Source: JBGSUZ01 sp964404895 (GTDB lineage Bacteria > Bacillota > Clostridia > Peptostreptococcales > Acidaminobacteraceae). Taken from it: a stretch of DNA of 64,000 nt. This document shows, in pieces, positions 8,585-17,443 of this stretch (the stretch's first letter is position 1; the number at the start of each line of letters is the position of its first letter). The translations under genes were made by a program, and so were the position numbers. Below the pieces are notes generated by a model. The model was not told the DNA's origin. It did not search any database and was given only the letters and a program-made list of their open reading frames with translations. Where the stretch lies: positions 248,001 to 312,000 of the forward strand of contig CAYOLV010000002.1 of the NCBI GenBank assembly GCA_964404895.1, in the 5' to 3' direction.

Positions 8585-8893
8585 TTATTCGACAGTCGGT
8601 TCAACTAACTTGAGTAAAGCATTGGCAAATTTTCGATCTGTAATGCCGATCACAGCTCTATTGTTCTTGCCTATTGCTTGGGACAGTTCCTCTTTTGTGG
8701 ATATCTCTATGATTTGGACTTCTGCTTGCTTAGTTAAAAACCTAAACTTGTCTTTTGTGTTCTCAGAAGCGTCAGCAGCCACTATTAAGAGTTTAATCTT
8801 GCGTTTTTTCATGAACATTTCGCAAGTATCGTCCCCTGTAATGATTTTGCCAGACTTCATGGCAAAGCCAAGCATGGTTAAAAACTTTTGCAT
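8585..8893 (-). CDS. ylxQ: L7Ae/YlxQ family ribosomal-associated RNA-binding protein
   Basis: This 102-residue protein has the L7Ae/L30e/S12e/Gadd45 fold. It begins with LTMLGFAMKSGKIITGDDTCE, followed by KIKLLIVAADASENTKDK and a C-terminal NRAVIGITDRKFANALLKL. Bacillus YlxQ binds kink-turn RNA; the physiological target is not settled. It starts one base after the ylxR stop codon and sits directly upstream of infB, as in most Firmicutes. Confidence 0.9.
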   Translation of the reverse strand: MQKFLTMLGFAMKSGKIITGDDTCEMFMKKRKIKLLIVAADASENTKDKFRFLTKQAEVQIIEISTKEELSQAIGKNNRAVIGITDRKFANALLKLVEPTVE

Positions 8894-8894
8894 A

Positions 8895-9200
8895 TCACTC
8901 GTCCTTTACTTGAATGGTAGATTCCTCGTCTTGGTCACCCGCAGCGAGTTCCTCAGCTAAGCGCGCATAAATTTCTTGATCAATTTTGATCATAAGAGAT
9001 CTGCTGAGCGCATCCCTTTTTTGAGCCTTTTTCAGACATTCGACAGATGGACAGATATACGCCCCTCTTCCGTTTGCTTTGCCCTTAAAATCCACAAAAA
9101 CTTGATTTTCACTATTTTTTACAACTCTGATGAGTTCACGTTTGGTCTTCTGCGCTCCGCATCCGACGCAGGTTCTCATAGGCACTTTCTTAACCTTCAT
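8895..9200 (-). CDS. ylxR: YlxR family nucleic acid-binding protein (DUF448)
   Basis: The family signature is RTCVGCGAQKTKRELIRVV near the N terminus, then GRGAYICPSVECLKKAQKRDALSRSL. YlxR proteins are small and basic and have been linked to RNA binding and nucleoid association. The frame opens at a GTG at 9209, but the ATG at 9200 is the better start because GAGGAGG lies 8 nt upstream, giving 101 residues. It follows nusA by about 14 bp. Confidence 0.9.
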   Translation of the reverse strand: MKVKKVPMRTCVGCGAQKTKRELIRVVKNSENQVFVDFKGKANGRGAYICPSVECLKKAQKRDALSRSLMIKIDQEIYARLAEELAAGDQDEESTIQVKDE

Positions 9201-9214
9201 CAAACCCACCTCCT

Positions 9215-10273
9215 CTACTCAGCGGCAGCTTCCTTGGCTTTCTCATATTGGCTGGCGCTCTTGATATCGATTTTCCAACCAGTCAGTTTAGCAGCCAATC
9301 TTGCGTTTTGGCCTTCTTTACCGATAGCCAATGACAACTGATAATCTGGAACTACAACCAAGGCTGATTTATCACCTTCATGAACTTCAACCAAATCTAC
9401 TTTAGATGGGCTGAGGGCATTAGAAATAAATTCCGCAGGATCTTCGTTCCATTTGATGATGTCAATTTTCTCGCCGCGAAGTTCTGTGACGATATTTTGA
9501 ACTCTTGCACCTTTAGGACCGACACACGAACCTACAGGGTCAATATCTGAGTTTGCTGCATACACGGCAATCTTAGTTCTTGAACCCGCTTCTCTGGAAA
9601 TACCTCTGATCTCAACTTCGCCGTTGTAGATTTCAGGCACTTCTAACTCAAAGAGTCTTTTTACAAGACCAGGATGTGTTCTAGACACCACGACTTGAGG
9701 CCCTTTTGAAGTTTTGCTGACTTCTACAATGAAAGTTTTGATTCTGCCGCCTTGCGGATATTCTTCACCTGGAATTTGCTCCGTAGGTAAAAGAACGGCT
9801 TCGGTTTTTCCTAAATTGATGAAAATCGTTCCTTTTGAAATTCTTTGAATCACGCCTGTAACGATTTCACTTTCTCTATCTGAAAATTCATCGAAAATAA
9901 TTGAACGTTCTGCTTCACGAATACGTTGTACAACGACTTGCTTCGCAGTTTGAGCTGCAATACGACCAAAATCTTTTGGAGTCACTTCAGAGTCGATAAA
10001 ATCGCCATATTCATAGTTGGCATCGATTTTTTTCGCATCTTCTAAGGTGATCTCAAAGAAATCGTCTGTAGATTCTTCTACGACTTCTCTTCTAGAGTAG
10101 ACTCTTACATCGCCTGTCTCTTGATCAATAGTGATCTTGACATTTTGTGATGATCCGAAATTTTTCTTATACGCCGTAATGAGGGCCGCTTCAATTGTTT
10201 CAATTAACAACTCTTTTGAAATCCCTTTTTCCTTTTCCAGCGCTTCGAGAGCCTCAAGCAATTCATGCTTCAC
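9215..10273 (-). CDS. nusA: Transcription termination/antitermination factor NusA
   Basis: NusA binds RNA polymerase and nascent RNA to modulate pausing, termination and antitermination. The N-terminal RNAP-binding domain begins ELLEALEALEKEKGIS. An S1 domain (about 135-200, GVIQRISKGTIFINLG) and two KH domains follow, with VGPKGARVQNIVTELRGEKIDII and AIGKEGQNARLAAKLTGWKID. The acidic repeats of proteobacterial NusA are absent, as usual in Firmicutes. The frame extends to 10306 inside rimP, but the GTG at 10273 fits homologues (352 residues) and has GGAGG 9 nt upstream. That site is encoded by the last Glu codons of rimP. Confidence 0.95.
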   Translation of the reverse strand: MKHELLEALEALEKEKGISKELLIETIEAALITAYKKNFGSSQNVKITIDQETGDVRVYSRREVVEESTDDFFEITLEDAKKIDANYEYGDFIDSEVTPKDFGRIAAQTAKQVVVQRIREAERSIIFDEFSDRESEIVTGVIQRISKGTIFINLGKTEAVLLPTEQIPGEEYPQGGRIKTFIVEVSKTSKGPQVVVSRTHPGLVKRLFELEVPEIYNGEVEIRGISREAGSRTKIAVYAANSDIDPVGSCVGPKGARVQNIVTELRGEKIDIIKWNEDPAEFISNALSPSKVDLVEVHEGDKSALVVVPDYQLSLAIGKEGQNARLAAKLTGWKIDIKSASQYEKAKEAAAE

Positions 10274-10274
10274 C

Positions 10275-10754
10275 TTATTCTTCCTCCTCTTGGTCAAAAT
10301 TGACAACTAATTTAACACTTGAAATTTTCTCTTTTGGAATATCGATTGTTTTATCTTCAACACCGATTTTTACCATTTGATCTTCAAGACCGATCAATGT
10401 GCCCTTGAATACTTTTTGACCATCTACTGGTGTAAACAGTTTCAATTGAACGGTTTTACCCGCAAATCTTTTAAAGTCCTCAGGTCTTTTTAGTTCTCTT
10501 TCGATTCCAGGTGATGTCACCTCAAGAAAATAATTTTCCTCGATTGGATCGATTTCGTCTAGCTTGACATTCAAATACTTGCTCACCAATGAACAATCAT
10601 CTAATGACACGCCTTCTTCTTTATCGATAACCACTCTTAAATATCTGAAAGGGCCTTCTTTGACAAATTCAACGTCAACCAGTTCAAGACCCGTGCTTTT
10701 GCAATGGGGCTCTACAATATCTCTTACGATATCGACTACTCTTCTTTTTTTCAT
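10275..10754 (-). CDS. rimP: Ribosome maturation factor RimP
   Basis: RimP assists 30S assembly. The 159-residue protein has the N-terminal alpha/beta domain (LELVDVEFVKEGPFRYLRVVIDKEEGVSLDDC) and the junction motif YFLEVTSPGIERELKRPEDFKRFAGK. An Sm-like C-terminal domain follows. It ends in four Glu codons that double as the nusA ribosome-binding site. The start has an AGGAGG site. It is the first gene after the polC terminator, so a promoter should lie in 10755-10815, but I see only weak candidates there. Confidence 0.95.
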   Translation of the reverse strand: MKKRRVVDIVRDIVEPHCKSTGLELVDVEFVKEGPFRYLRVVIDKEEGVSLDDCSLVSKYLNVKLDEIDPIEENYFLEVTSPGIERELKRPEDFKRFAGKTVQLKLFTPVDGQKVFKGTLIGLEDQMVKIGVEDKTIDIPKEKISSVKLVVNFDQEEEE

Positions 10755-10817
10755 TTTGCATACCTCCTAACCCTATTAAATTGTGTGAAACTAAGGCACA
10801 AAGGCCTTAAGAACAAA

Positions 10818-10844
10818 CGAAGAGTGGGCTTCACCCACTCTTCG
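10818..10844 (-). terminator. Hairpin terminator between polC and rimP
   Basis: A perfect 11-bp stem (10818-10828 with 10834-10844) with a 5-nt loop is followed on the minus strand by TTTGTTC. It lies about 58 bp after the polC stop. Confidence 0.8.
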
Positions 10845-10901
10845 ACGTCTTTTATCTATTTCCATTTCAGTATATCACAGTTTACAATTATATGCAAATG
10901 A

Positions 10902-13900
10902 TTATGCCAAAGAGAACAAGTCTAACTGGTTGTTTTCAGGCATTCCCTTTAAACAACCATGCTGATCTAAAGCTTCAATGACCGTTTTTGTCGCTTTGGC
11001 ACGTCGTCGTAATTCTGCAACAGAAATAAATTCCCCAAGTTCCCGTTCTTCAAGAATCTTTTGAGCTGCAGTTTCCCCAACACCTTGCAATGATCTCAGC
11101 GGTGGCAGCAGCTTGTCCTCTCTAATCAAGAACTCATCTGAATGAGAGTTTTCAAGGCTGACTCGGTGGAACTCAAATCCTCGACTGTAGTATTCATCTA
11201 CAACTTCAAGAATATTGTAGAGGTCCTGTTCTTTCTTAGAAAGGGCGTCCCAAGTCTGCTCATATTGTCTCATGGTTGATCTGACCGCTTCCTTCCCTTG
11301 GCAAACCAACTGGGCATCAAAATCTTCTACTTTGATGGAGAAGAAAGATGCGTAGAAAGCTAAAGGATAGTGCACTTTAAAGTAGGCAATTCTAAAGGAC
11401 ATCATGACATAAGCCACAGCATGGGCTTTAGGGAACATGTACTTAATGGTATTACATGAACTGATATACCAATCAGGTACTTTGTATTCCTTCATTAAGT
11501 CTACGTTTTCATCTGTAAGGCCTTTTCCTTTTCTGACCCGCTCCATGATATTAAAGGCTGATTTTGGCGGTAAGCCTTGGTAAATCAGATAGGTCATAAT
11601 ATCATCACGGGTAGAAATAACTTCTTTAAGGACGGCCGTTCCATTCCTAACCAAGTCTTGAGCATTGTTAATCCAAACGTCGGTACCGTGAGACAAACCT
11701 GAGATACGAACCAGTTCCGCAAAGGTGCTTGGCTGTGTATCTTCTAGCATCTGTCTAACAAATTTGGTTCCGAACTCAGGAATCCCAAGTGAACCGATTT
11801 TTAATTTATAGCTAGGATCTTTGATATTCAGAGTATCCACCGTGGTAAAAATGGCTACTGTAGCTTTATCATCTAATGGTATGTCTTCGACCGTCACCCC
11901 AGTCATATCTTCTAAGGCTTTGATGATGGTCGGAACGTCGTGTCCCAGTATATCGAGTTTCAAGAGACGTCCACTGATGGAGTGATAATCAAAGTGAGTG
12001 GTAATAACCCCAGACCTTGAATCGTTGGCTGGGTACTGGATTGGACAGAAGTCGTGAATATCTTTATAGTCAGGTACGACCATAATCCCGCCAGGATGCT
12101 GCCCACTGGTTCTCTTTATGCCTGTACAACCTTGCGAAAGTCTTGCAATTTCCTTTGAGTTGACCGTAATGCCCTTTTCTTCAAAGTACTTTCTCACGTA
12201 GCCATAGGCCGTTTTATCGGCAATGGTGCCAATGGTTCCCGCCTTAAAGGTATACCCTTTACCGAAGAGTTCTTCTGTGTACTTATGGGCATTGGCTTGA
12301 TATACCCCTGCAAAGTTAAGGTCGATATCTGGTTCTTTATCTCCTTCAAAGCCGAGGAAGGTTTCAAACGGAATGTCGTGTCCGTCCTTCTTATAAGCCT
12401 GACCGCAGACAGGACAGTCCTTGTCTTGAAGGTCGGCTCCACTACCCAGAGAACCATCTAATATGAATTCACTGTTTTTGCAGTTTTTACAAATATAGTG
12501 AGGCGGCAAAGGGTTAACCTCTGTAATACCACTCATAGTAGCCGCTAAAGACGAACCTACAGATCCCCGTGAACCTACCAAATAACCATCTTCCAAAGAC
12601 TTCTTAACCAATTTTTGAGCGATGATATACATGACCGAATAACCATTGCTGATAATCGAATTCAATTCTCTGACCAAACGGGTTTCAACCAGTTCTGGAA
12701 GAGGTTTCCCATAAATGGATTCTGCTTTTTCCATACACATATTCCGCAGATCCTCTTCAGAGCCTTCAATCTTTGGCGGATAAGTGTCGTCTGGAATAGG
12801 TAAAATGTTTTCAATTTGGTCTGCTATCAAGTTGGTATTTCTGACGACGACTTCATAAGCACGCTCATAACCTAGGTAATCAAACTCTTTGAGCATTTCT
12901 TCTGTAGTTCTGAGATATAGCGGTGCCTGATTGTCTGCATCTGTAAAACCTTTCCCTGCCATGAGAATTCGTCTATAAACTTCATCTTCTGGGTCAAGGA
13001 AATGGACATCAGAAGCGGCGATAACCGGTTTTCCAAATTGATCCCCTAAATCTAAGATCTTGCGGTTGAATCCTCTCAGTTCCTCTTGGTCTTTAACCAA
13101 ACCCTTTTCAATTAAGAATTGGTTATTGCCTATGGGTTGGATTTCTAAGTAATCATAAAAATCCACAATTGCTTCTATCTCATCTGTAGATTTATTCTCT
13201 ACCAACGCGCTGAACAATTCTCCTGCTTCGCAGGCAGATCCAATGATTAGACCCTCTCGCATATTATTCAGCATGGATTTTGGAATTCTCGGTTTTTTAT
13301 AGAAGGTATTGATATTTGAGTGGGACACCAATTGATATAAATTTTTAAGTCCCACATAATTTTTAACCAATATGATAACGTGATTCGTGTCCATCATTTG
13401 ATAATCCATATTTTTAGAAGAATATTGGTTGATGTCGTCTATGGTGACGCATTCATATTCTTGAAGCATGGCTACAAATTTTAGGAAGATTTCTGCAGTT
13501 GCTTTTGCATCGTCTACAGCCCTATGGTGGTTTTCAAGGCTGACCCCTAAGTGCTTCGCAATATTATTCAGCTTGTGACGCTTCACGTCTTTCAACAGCA
13601 GTCGGCTGAGGGTTAAAGTGTCTAATATGGTAAAGTCAAAAGGCAGACCTATTTGAGAACAGTTTTCTTTGATGAATGCCGTATCAAACGCTGCATTGTG
13701 AGCCACTAACGCCGCGTCACCAATAAAGGCCATAAACTCTGGCAGTATTTCGCTGATTAGGGGCTGCCCTACTAGCATATCGTCTGTAATCCCTGTTAAT
13801 TCAGTGATTTTAGGCTCTAGGGACACTTGAGGGTCAACTAGGCTGGAGAAATGGTCTATGACCTGTCCCCCTTGGATTTTTACCGCGCCAATCTCTGTGA

Positions 13901-15269
13901 TTTTATGGTTTTTAAAAGAAAGTCCTGTGGTTTCAAGGTCAAAGACAACATAAGTATCATTTAAATTCTGACCCTTTGGATTGATGACGGCTTCCGAACT
14001 GTCGTCCATGAGATAGCCTTCAAGACCGTAGAGAATTTTCATATCCGTGCCTCTTGCAGTTTCCATGGCCTCTGGGAACGCTTGCAATACGCCGTGATCT
14101 GTAATGGCAATAGATTTATGCCCCCAACTCATAGCCCGTTTTACTAAGGATTTTGCCGAGGACATGCCGTCCATATCTGACATGGTGGTATGGCAATGAA
14201 GCTCAACTCGTTTTACTTCGGATTCGTCTTTCCGTTTGGCTGGCCCTTTGCCGAGGTTGATATTCATGGCGTAAAGCGCCAACTCTTTTTCAAAGGTATC
14301 AAATCGGACTGAACCTTCAAACTTGTACCAGTCGCCTTTCTTCACTTTGCTCATCAAATCTTCGCGTTCGCTGCTATCTTTTACAAAGAGTTTAACCCCG
14401 ATGGAGTTGGTGCCATCTGAAATAGAGAAGGTCACTAGACTTTTTCCGCTTCTAAGATCTCTGAAGTCTGCTTCAAACACTTGAGCTTCAAAACAAAATA
14501 CCCCTTCTTCTTCCATGCCATCATTGATTTTTGTCACTTCTCTTCGAATTTTGTTTCTGTATATACAAGTCTCATCGACTTCATTGGCTTGTCTTCTAGG
14601 GGCTTTTCCAAAGCCGCCGCCACCCGAATTATTTCCGCCGCCGTACCCGCCTGAGTTAAAACCATTATTCCCTTGAGGTTTCTGTGCGCCGTTTGACTGA
14701 GAATTTCTACCTTCGCCCTGACTTTCAGTGGAAACAGTTTTAATCATTTTTTGAAGGGCAACTTCTTTTTGCTCATTCAAAGCTTCCGTTTGTTTGGCGC
14801 AGTTTTGCTCATCGTACAGGAAATTAACTTTGTAGCTTAAACCTGTCAAACTCTTTAGCAAATCGGCTATTTTTAGATCCATCCGTTGTTGTAAAATACG
14901 CTCGCATGAAATACCATCCATTAGACTGGCTTCAATATGGGTTTTATCAACTGCAATTACCTTTTCATTCAACCATGGGCTGATGGAAGGCATTAATTGA
15001 ACACAGGCATGTATGAACCATTTTTTTACGCCAGAAATCACTTCATCGTTTTCACTGTTGAGTGACATTTTAAAATGAATCTGAGCATCGCCAAAAGGCT
15101 GAAAAGTTTCTTTTACCTGTTGTTCAAATGCTAAATATTGTTCCAAGACGACTAAGGTATCGGCTTCAAACGAAAAAATGATTTCCTTTTTTTCTATAAA
15201 ATACTGGATATTGGTCACCTTAATTTGATGCTCGGGCAAATATCCTGCAATTAAGTCTTTTAAAGCCAT
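10902..15269 (-). CDS. polC: DNA polymerase III alpha subunit, PolC type
   Basis: PolC is the main replicative polymerase of Firmicutes and carries its own proofreading exonuclease. The order is an N-terminal domain (1 to about 185), a Gly/Asn-rich linker (about 195-230), an OB domain, the PHP domain (ELHCHTTMSDMDG, about 357), and an inserted exonuclease (FDLETTGLS, about 445, and AHNAAFDTAFI). The zinc-binding CKNC/CPVC cluster (about 925-960), palm and fingers (PDIDLNF near 985, RTSGQHPGG) and a helix-hairpin-helix near the end follow. The ATG at 15269 (MALKDLIAG) is preferred over 15278 because the GAGG site abuts the earlier ATG. It follows ispG by about 18 bp. Confidence 0.95.
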   Translation of the reverse strand: MALKDLIAGYLPEHQIKVTNIQYFIEKKEIIFSFEADTLVVLEQYLAFEQQVKETFQPFGDAQIHFKMSLNSENDEVISGVKKWFIHACVQLMPSISPWLNEKVIAVDKTHIEASLMDGISCERILQQRMDLKIADLLKSLTGLSYKVNFLYDEQNCAKQTEALNEQKEVALQKMIKTVSTESQGEGRNSQSNGAQKPQGNNGFNSGGYGGGNNSGGGGFGKAPRRQANEVDETCIYRNKIRREVTKINDGMEEEGVFCFEAQVFEADFRDLRSGKSLVTFSISDGTNSIGVKLFVKDSSEREDLMSKVKKGDWYKFEGSVRFDTFEKELALYAMNINLGKGPAKRKDESEVKRVELHCHTTMSDMDGMSSAKSLVKRAMSWGHKSIAITDHGVLQAFPEAMETARGTDMKILYGLEGYLMDDSSEAVINPKGQNLNDTYVVFDLETTGLSFKNHKITEIGAVKIQGGQVIDHFSSLVDPQVSLEPKITELTGITDDMLVGQPLISEILPEFMAFIGDAALVAHNAAFDTAFIKENCSQIGLPFDFTILDTLTLSRLLLKDVKRHKLNNIAKHLGVSLENHHRAVDDAKATAEIFLKFVAMLQEYECVTIDDINQYSSKNMDYQMMDTNHVIILVKNYVGLKNLYQLVSHSNINTFYKKPRIPKSMLNNMREGLIIGSACEAGELFSALVENKSTDEIEAIVDFYDYLEIQPIGNNQFLIEKGLVKDQEELRGFNRKILDLGDQFGKPVIAASDVHFLDPEDEVYRRILMAGKGFTDADNQAPLYLRTTEEMLKEFDYLGYERAYEVVVRNTNLIADQIENILPIPDDTYPPKIEGSEEDLRNMCMEKAESIYGKPLPELVETRLVRELNSIISNGYSVMYIIAQKLVKKSLEDGYLVGSRGSVGSSLAATMSGITEVNPLPPHYICKNCKNSEFILDGSLGSGADLQDKDCPVCGQAYKKDGHDIPFETFLGFEGDKEPDIDLNFAGVYQANAHKYTEELFGKGYTFKAGTIGTIADKTAYGYVRKYFEEKGITVNSKEIARLSQGCTGIKRTSGQHPGGIMVVPDYKDIHDFCPIQYPANDSRSGVITTHFDYHSISGRLLKLDILGHDVPTIIKALEDMTGVTVEDIPLDDKATVAIFTTVDTLNIKDPSYKLKIGSLGIPEFGTKFVRQMLEDTQPSTFAELVRISGLSHGTDVWINNAQDLVRNGTAVLKEVISTRDDIMTYLIYQGLPPKSAFNIMERVRKGKGLTDENVDLMKEYKVPDWYISSCNTIKYMFPKAHAVAYVMMSFRIAYFKVHYPLAFYASFFSIKVEDFDAQLVCQGKEAVRSTMRQYEQTWDALSKKEQDLYNILEVVDEYYSRGFEFHRVSLENSHSDEFLIREDKLLPPLRSLQGVGETAAQKILEERELGEFISVAELRRRAKATKTVIEALDQHGCLKGMPENNQLDLFSLA

Positions 15270-15287
15270 TTTGTCCATCCTCTATCT

Positions 15288-16367
15288 CTATAACTTCATG
15301 ATTTCTTCGTATAATACGTCTACAATCTGGTCTTCTGAGTACTTGCCAATAATTTCTCCCTTTTTAAACAAGAGGGCACTGTCTTTGCCACCTGCAATGC
15401 CTATATCCGCTTCTTTTGCTTCACCAGGTCCATTGACTGCGCAACCCATTACCGCAACTGTAATGGATTTGTTAACGCCTTCTAGTCTCGTTTCCAATTC
15501 ATCTGCAATTTTTTCCAAATTCAATTGGCATCTACCACAGGTTGGGCAAGAAACGAACTTAATCCCAAAATCTCTTAAGTCTAAGGATTTTAATATCTCT
15601 TTTGCCACTTTAATTTCATTGATTGGATCACCAGTCAATGAAATACGCATGGTGTCGCCGTAGCCATTTAGGAGCAAAGCACCCATCGCCATAGAAGATT
15701 TTATAGTGCCTCTAAAGACGGTTCCTGCCTCTGTAAGTCCGATATGGAAAGGATAGTCCCCTTCCTTGGCTAATATATTGTAAGCGTCATAGGTTAGTCT
15801 AATGTCCGATGATTTTAATGCAATAATAGTATTTTCAAATTGATGGGCTTCTAACATTCGAATGTGTGTCAAGGCACTTTCAACGATTCCCTTCGCGGTA
15901 ACGCCTCCATATTTTTGAAGAATTTCCTTTTCTAAAGAACCGCCGTTGACGCCTATTCGAATGGGTACGTTATAATGTTTCGCAGCAGCGACAACTTCTG
16001 CAACTCTGGCTTCGCTTCCAATGTTGCCCGGGTTAATTCTCACTTTGCTGACGCCACTTTCAATGGATGCAAGTGCCAGTCGATAGTCAAAGTGAATATC
16101 TGCTACGACAGGAATTTCAGATTGGGGTATGATTTTTTTTAAAGCCTCTGCTGCCTCATGGTCTGGAACTGCTAGCCTGACAATCTCACAACCCGCTTCG
16201 GTCAATGCTTGTATTTGTTTCACTGTGGCTTCAACATTTCGGGTATCTGTATTGGTCATAGACTGAATACTGATGGGATAAGCACTGCCAACGCCTACAT
16301 TCCCGACCATAACGGTCTTTGTTTTTCTTCTATAAGGGATTTCCTTTTGTAAGTCAAATTTGTTCAT
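15288..16367 (-). CDS. ispG: (E)-4-hydroxy-3-methylbut-2-enyl diphosphate synthase (MEP pathway)
   Basis: IspG is a 4Fe-4S enzyme that converts MEcPP to HMBPP in isoprenoid synthesis. The N-terminal TIM-barrel half has GNVGVGSAYPISIQSMTNTD and ADIHFDYRLAL. The iron-sulfur ligands are CPTCGRCQ (about 270) and the Cys of GCAVNGPGEA (about 309). The length of 359 residues is typical. It sits between rseP and polC in the same operon as dxr, another MEP-pathway gene. Confidence 0.96.
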   Translation of the reverse strand: MNKFDLQKEIPYRRKTKTVMVGNVGVGSAYPISIQSMTNTDTRNVEATVKQIQALTEAGCEIVRLAVPDHEAAEALKKIIPQSEIPVVADIHFDYRLALASIESGVSKVRINPGNIGSEARVAEVVAAAKHYNVPIRIGVNGGSLEKEILQKYGGVTAKGIVESALTHIRMLEAHQFENTIIALKSSDIRLTYDAYNILAKEGDYPFHIGLTEAGTVFRGTIKSSMAMGALLLNGYGDTMRISLTGDPINEIKVAKEILKSLDLRDFGIKFVSCPTCGRCQLNLEKIADELETRLEGVNKSITVAVMGCAVNGPGEAKEADIGIAGGKDSALLFKKGEIIGKYSEDQIVDVLYEEIMKL

Positions 16368-16380
16368 GCCAGATCACTCC

Positions 16381-17397
16381 TTACTTGAATAAGATTTTAT
16401 TAAAGTCATTAAAGAGTACCAGTACCATTAAACCCAGTAAAAACATCATTCCGATACCGTGAACATAGCCTTCAATCTCTTTGGAAGGACGCTTGCCAGT
16501 GACCATTTTTATGATGACAAAAATCAGTCTTCCCCCATCTAACGCAGGGAATGGCAATAAGTTGAATATCCCTAAGTTGATGGAGAACAATGCCGTCAAG
16601 CCCAATAAAGGATTGATGCCCGCCGCGGCTGCGTCTCCGACAATTTGTGCCATTCCAAGAGGTCCAGCTACATCATCTTTGTCTATGCCCTTAGTTGGGA
16701 TTTGTTTGAAGAAATCTAAAATTGCCACTGAGATATGACCAAACTCCTTCGTTGCATAGGAAGCCGCACTGCCTATTTTCTTTTCGTAGGCAGGCATAAT
16801 CCCAATGACTTTCTTATTGCTTGCTGGGTCGATGGCAATCTTAATTTGTAGATTAAGAACTTCATCACCTCTCAGAACTTGCATTTCTAAAGTATCTTCA
16901 GCAGTCTTTATGCCATTGGTCAAATCTTCCCACGAATTCACTTTTTCGCCGTTGATCTCTTGAACCTTGTCTCCTGCTAATAAACCTGCTGTTGCTGCTG
17001 GCAAATTATCAATCGTTGAACCAATAATGTTCACAGGAATTCCTTGATTGAAAAATAATATGGTCAAAGCAATCCAGCCTAAAACAAAGTTCATTCCTGC
17101 GCCTGCAACCAATACTTGAAATTGATGAAAAGACTTTGCATTTGAAAAAGCACGAGGGTCTTCTGAAGTTTGATCTTCTCCCTCCATTCTGCAATAGCCA
17201 CCAATGGGGAATGCGTTGATTGCATAATAGGTCTCTCCCTTTTGGAAGCCCCATAACCGTTTACCCATGCCCATTGCAAACTCTTCTACTCTGATATTGT
17301 GAAACTTTGCAACCATAAAATGACCAAATTCATGGACAAATACGATGATTCCAAAGACAAGGATAAAGCTTATGATTGTTATAAATGTTGAATACAT
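16381..17397 (-). CDS. rseP: Site-2 intramembrane metalloprotease RseP
   Basis: RseP/RasP proteases cut membrane-embedded substrates such as anti-sigma factors and signal-peptide remnants. The zinc motif HEFGH lies at residues 22-26 in the first membrane segment. A PDZ domain (about 115-185, GLLAGDKVQEINGEKV) and the second catalytic motif NLLPFPALDGGR follow, then a C-terminal membrane segment. The size of 338 residues is normal. It is encoded between dxr and ispG, the usual Clostridia arrangement. Confidence 0.95.
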   Translation of the reverse strand: MYSTFITIISFILVFGIIVFVHEFGHFMVAKFHNIRVEEFAMGMGKRLWGFQKGETYYAINAFPIGGYCRMEGEDQTSEDPRAFSNAKSFHQFQVLVAGAGMNFVLGWIALTILFFNQGIPVNIIGSTIDNLPAATAGLLAGDKVQEINGEKVNSWEDLTNGIKTAEDTLEMQVLRGDEVLNLQIKIAIDPASNKKVIGIMPAYEKKIGSAASYATKEFGHISVAILDFFKQIPTKGIDKDDVAGPLGMAQIVGDAAAAGINPLLGLTALFSINLGIFNLLPFPALDGGRLIFVIIKMVTGKRPSKEIEGYVHGIGMMFLLGLMVLVLFNDFNKILFK

Positions 17398-17443
17398 TAA
17401 AGTATAACCTCCGCTATGCTATAGACTGTTGAGTTTTTGACGT

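Noticed and set aside
8466..8960. Plus-strand open frame of 164 codons
   Set aside because: It is antisense to infB and ylxQ, has no ribosome-binding site, and its sequence is a mirror of conserved genes on the other strand. The same applies to plus-strand frames at 41056-41466, 15271-15663 and elsewhere.
12194..12457. Minus-strand open frame of 87 codons inside polC
   Set aside because: It is an alternate frame of a conserved part of PolC with no independent start signals.
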